A stretch of DNA of 64,000 nucleotides from Kaistella sp. SH40-3 (lineage in GTDB: Bacteria; Bacteroidota; Bacteroidia; Flavobacteriales; Weeksellaceae), in the NCBI RefSeq assembly GCF_030686865.1, contig NZ_JAQYUS010000002.1, positions 124,001-188,000 of the forward strand, given 5' to 3'. Positions 62,692 to 64,000 of this stretch are shown here, piece by piece. Both the position numbers and the translations under genes were made by a program. The notes beneath the pieces were generated by a model, which saw only the letters and a program-made list of their open reading frames with translations, was not told the origin of the DNA and searched no databases. The first letter of the stretch is position 1. The number at the start of each line of letters is the position of its first letter.

Positions 62692-64000
62692 ATGTCAACA
62701 CTCCATTATAAATACAGATCTACAAAAAATAAAGGCTACTTAACCGCGCGGTTTCAGTATAGGATTGACTTTGGCGAAAAACCAAAAGATATCTACTTTG
62801 ACGCACTTTTGGAGGATAAAAGATTTTTTGTTGACAAGGAGTACTTTAGCAAGACATATAAAGACCCAATTTTAAGAGAAAAGGAAAAAAACTCTAAAAA
62901 CTTAGATAAAAGAAAGGTTGCTTCAGATTTAGATTCAGAAGAAAATACCATTAGAAACTTAGTGATAGATGAATTTAGAGCGATTGAAAACCCAGAAACT
63001 TTAACCAAAGAATGGTTTAAGGATATCATCAGCGAATATTTACATCCAGGCTTCAAAAAGAAGAAATATCAAGTAAAAATAGTAGGAAACGATCTGATTG
63101 CAGTTCTTGAACATTATAAAAATTACAAATCTAACTTGGCTCTCAATACCATAAAAAAAATGGGCGTTGTTAAAAGTAAATTGGAGCGATATGAGAGTGA
63201 TCTCAACATCAAATTAAAACTCACGGATATCAATACCAATTTTCGAGACGAGTTTATAAAATGGTCCAACGAGAAACAATACGCTTCTGGGACAATCTCT
63301 CGAGATCTTACTTTTTTAAGAACTATTTGTTACTACGCATCCAACGAACTGGATTTAGAAATTTATGAGAAACTTGATCGGGTAAAATTTAAGTTAGAAA
63401 AAATTAAAAATCCTTTCACAGATAATCGTGATAATCCTGAGGAAATTTTGGAAGCATACCTTACTCCAAATGAAATAGAAGAGATTGAAAAGAAACAAGA
63501 TCTGCCAGAATATTTAGATAATGCCAGAGATCTATTCCTAATTGGTTACGAAACTGGTCAAAGAATTTCTGATTATTTGCGGTTCGATAAGGAAATGCTT
63601 AAAACCATTAATGGTGTTACTCTTATCAATTTTATTCAAAAGAAAACGAAGAAACAAATGCTTTTACCTTTAAGCAGTAGAGTTTTAAGAATACTTGAGA
63701 AGAGAAATGGCGAGTTTCCTCGAAGAATATCAGATCAAAAATTCAATGATTATATAAAACTTGTGTGCGAAGAAGCGAAAATTACTGAAACTGTTTTAGG
63801 AGTAAAGAGAGTAAAAGTATTAACAGATCCAAAAGATGAAGAAAGTGGAATTTGGAGAGGAGTTCCTGGATATTTTCCAAAACATAAATTAATAGCAGGA
63901 CATACTGCTCGGAGAAGTTTTTGCACCAATCATTATGGAATTTGGCCAACGTCCGACATTATGTATTTCAGCGGACACAGTACAGAAGCAATGCTGTTGC
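62692..64000 (+). CDS. Tyrosine recombinase / phage-type integrase, 3' end beyond the window
   Basis: From the ATG at 62692 (MSTLHYKYRSTKNKGYLTARF) the frame stays open to the last base, giving at least 436 residues. The catalytic boxes are Arg291 in ETGQRISD, His404 and Arg407 in AGHTARRSF, and His429 in FSGHST; the final Tyr lies past the window. An N-terminal arm domain and a SAM-like core-binding domain (about 150-240) precede the catalytic part. This layout is that of integrases of conjugative transposons, genomic islands and prophages in Bacteroidota. It probably marks the left boundary of an integrated element that extends to the right. Confidence 0.92.
   Translation, partial: MSTLHYKYRSTKNKGYLTARFQYRIDFGEKPKDIYFDALLEDKRFFVDKEYFSKTYKDPILREKEKNSKNLDKRKVASDLDSEENTIRNLVIDEFRAIENPETLTKEWFKDIISEYLHPGFKKKKYQVKIVGNDLIAVLEHYKNYKSNLALNTIKKMGVVKSKLERYESDLNIKLKLTDINTNFRDEFIKWSNEKQYASGTISRDLTFLRTICYYASNELDLEIYEKLDRVKFKLEKIKNPFTDNRDNPEEILEAYLTPNEIEEIEKKQDLPEYLDNARDLFLIGYETGQRISDYLRFDKEMLKTINGVTLINFIQKKTKKQMLLPLSSRVLRILEKRNGEFPRRISDQKFNDYIKLVCEEAKITETVLGVKRVKVLTDPKDEESGIWRGVPGYFPKHKLIAGHTARRSFCTNHYGIWPTSDIMYFSGHSTEAMLL

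Noticed and set aside
62793-63056. Minus-strand ORF (87 codons) inside the integrase
   Set aside because: Antisense shadow of the integrase N-terminal part.

Overview
The window reads as ordinary chromosome of a Bacteroidota bacterium, most likely class Flavobacteriia and close to Chryseobacterium/Kaistella (family Weeksellaceae). The grounds are low G+C, -7 boxes of the form TAnnTTTG upstream of many genes, type IX secretion genes (gldJ, porU, porV), a secreted protease with a type IX C-terminal sorting domain, S46 dipeptidyl peptidase, and family-level markers such as DUF4290. The genus is inference; no rRNA is present to settle it.

Layout. 1-4.3 kb: 3' end of a TonB-dependent receptor, then a minus-strand sugar-nucleotide pair (aminotransferase, galE). 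4.6-12.9 kb: secreted subtilase, PEP carboxylase, aspartyl protease-PDZ plus membrane protein, L,D-transpeptidase, DMT transporter. 13.0-18.0 kb: glycogen genes glgB-glgA with a divergent esterase carrying a starch-binding-like N-terminus. 18.0-29.7 kb: DPP11-like S46 peptidase, polysaccharide deacetylase plus GNAT, a beta-barrel protein, M16 peptidase, aspA, lipoprotein amidase. 29.8-30.5 kb: tRNA array Ser-Pro-Arg followed by a second Pro-Arg copy with a decayed tRNA-like relic where the second Ser would be. 30.7-33.8 kb: GldA-like ATPase, SRPBCC protein, Nudix hydrolase, murF. 33.8-40.7 kb: gldJ diverging from porU-porV. 40.7-48.1 kb: FUSC membrane protein, phosphopantetheinyl transferase, ahcY, a membrane-anchored TPR/HTH regulator, a possible small RNA, and an SGNH hydrolase. 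48.2-53.3 kb: murA with Asp in place of the usual catalytic Cys, DUF4290 protein, DCC thiol protein, haem-binding protein, and a peroxiredoxin-thioredoxin-small-protein operon. 53.5-62.3 kb: FAD dehydrogenase, acetyltransferase, DUF421 protein, uvrA, SDR, formate-THF ligase. 62.7 kb to the end: a tyrosine recombinase that runs off the window and probably marks the left edge of an integrated element.

How the parts work together. GldJ, PorU and PorV belong to gliding/type IX secretion, which would export proteins such as the subtilase at 4.6 kb. GlgA and GlgB make glycogen. MurA, MurF, the L,D-transpeptidase and the amidase build or remodel peptidoglycan. Peroxiredoxin and thioredoxin form a peroxide-reduction pair.

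No complete novel defence or biosynthetic system is visible. The best leads are the integrase edge with an inverted repeat at its start codon, an orphan promoter-terminator pair that may encode a small RNA, the duplicated tRNA cluster with its relic, the MurA Asp substitution, and two G+C-rich intergenic elements.
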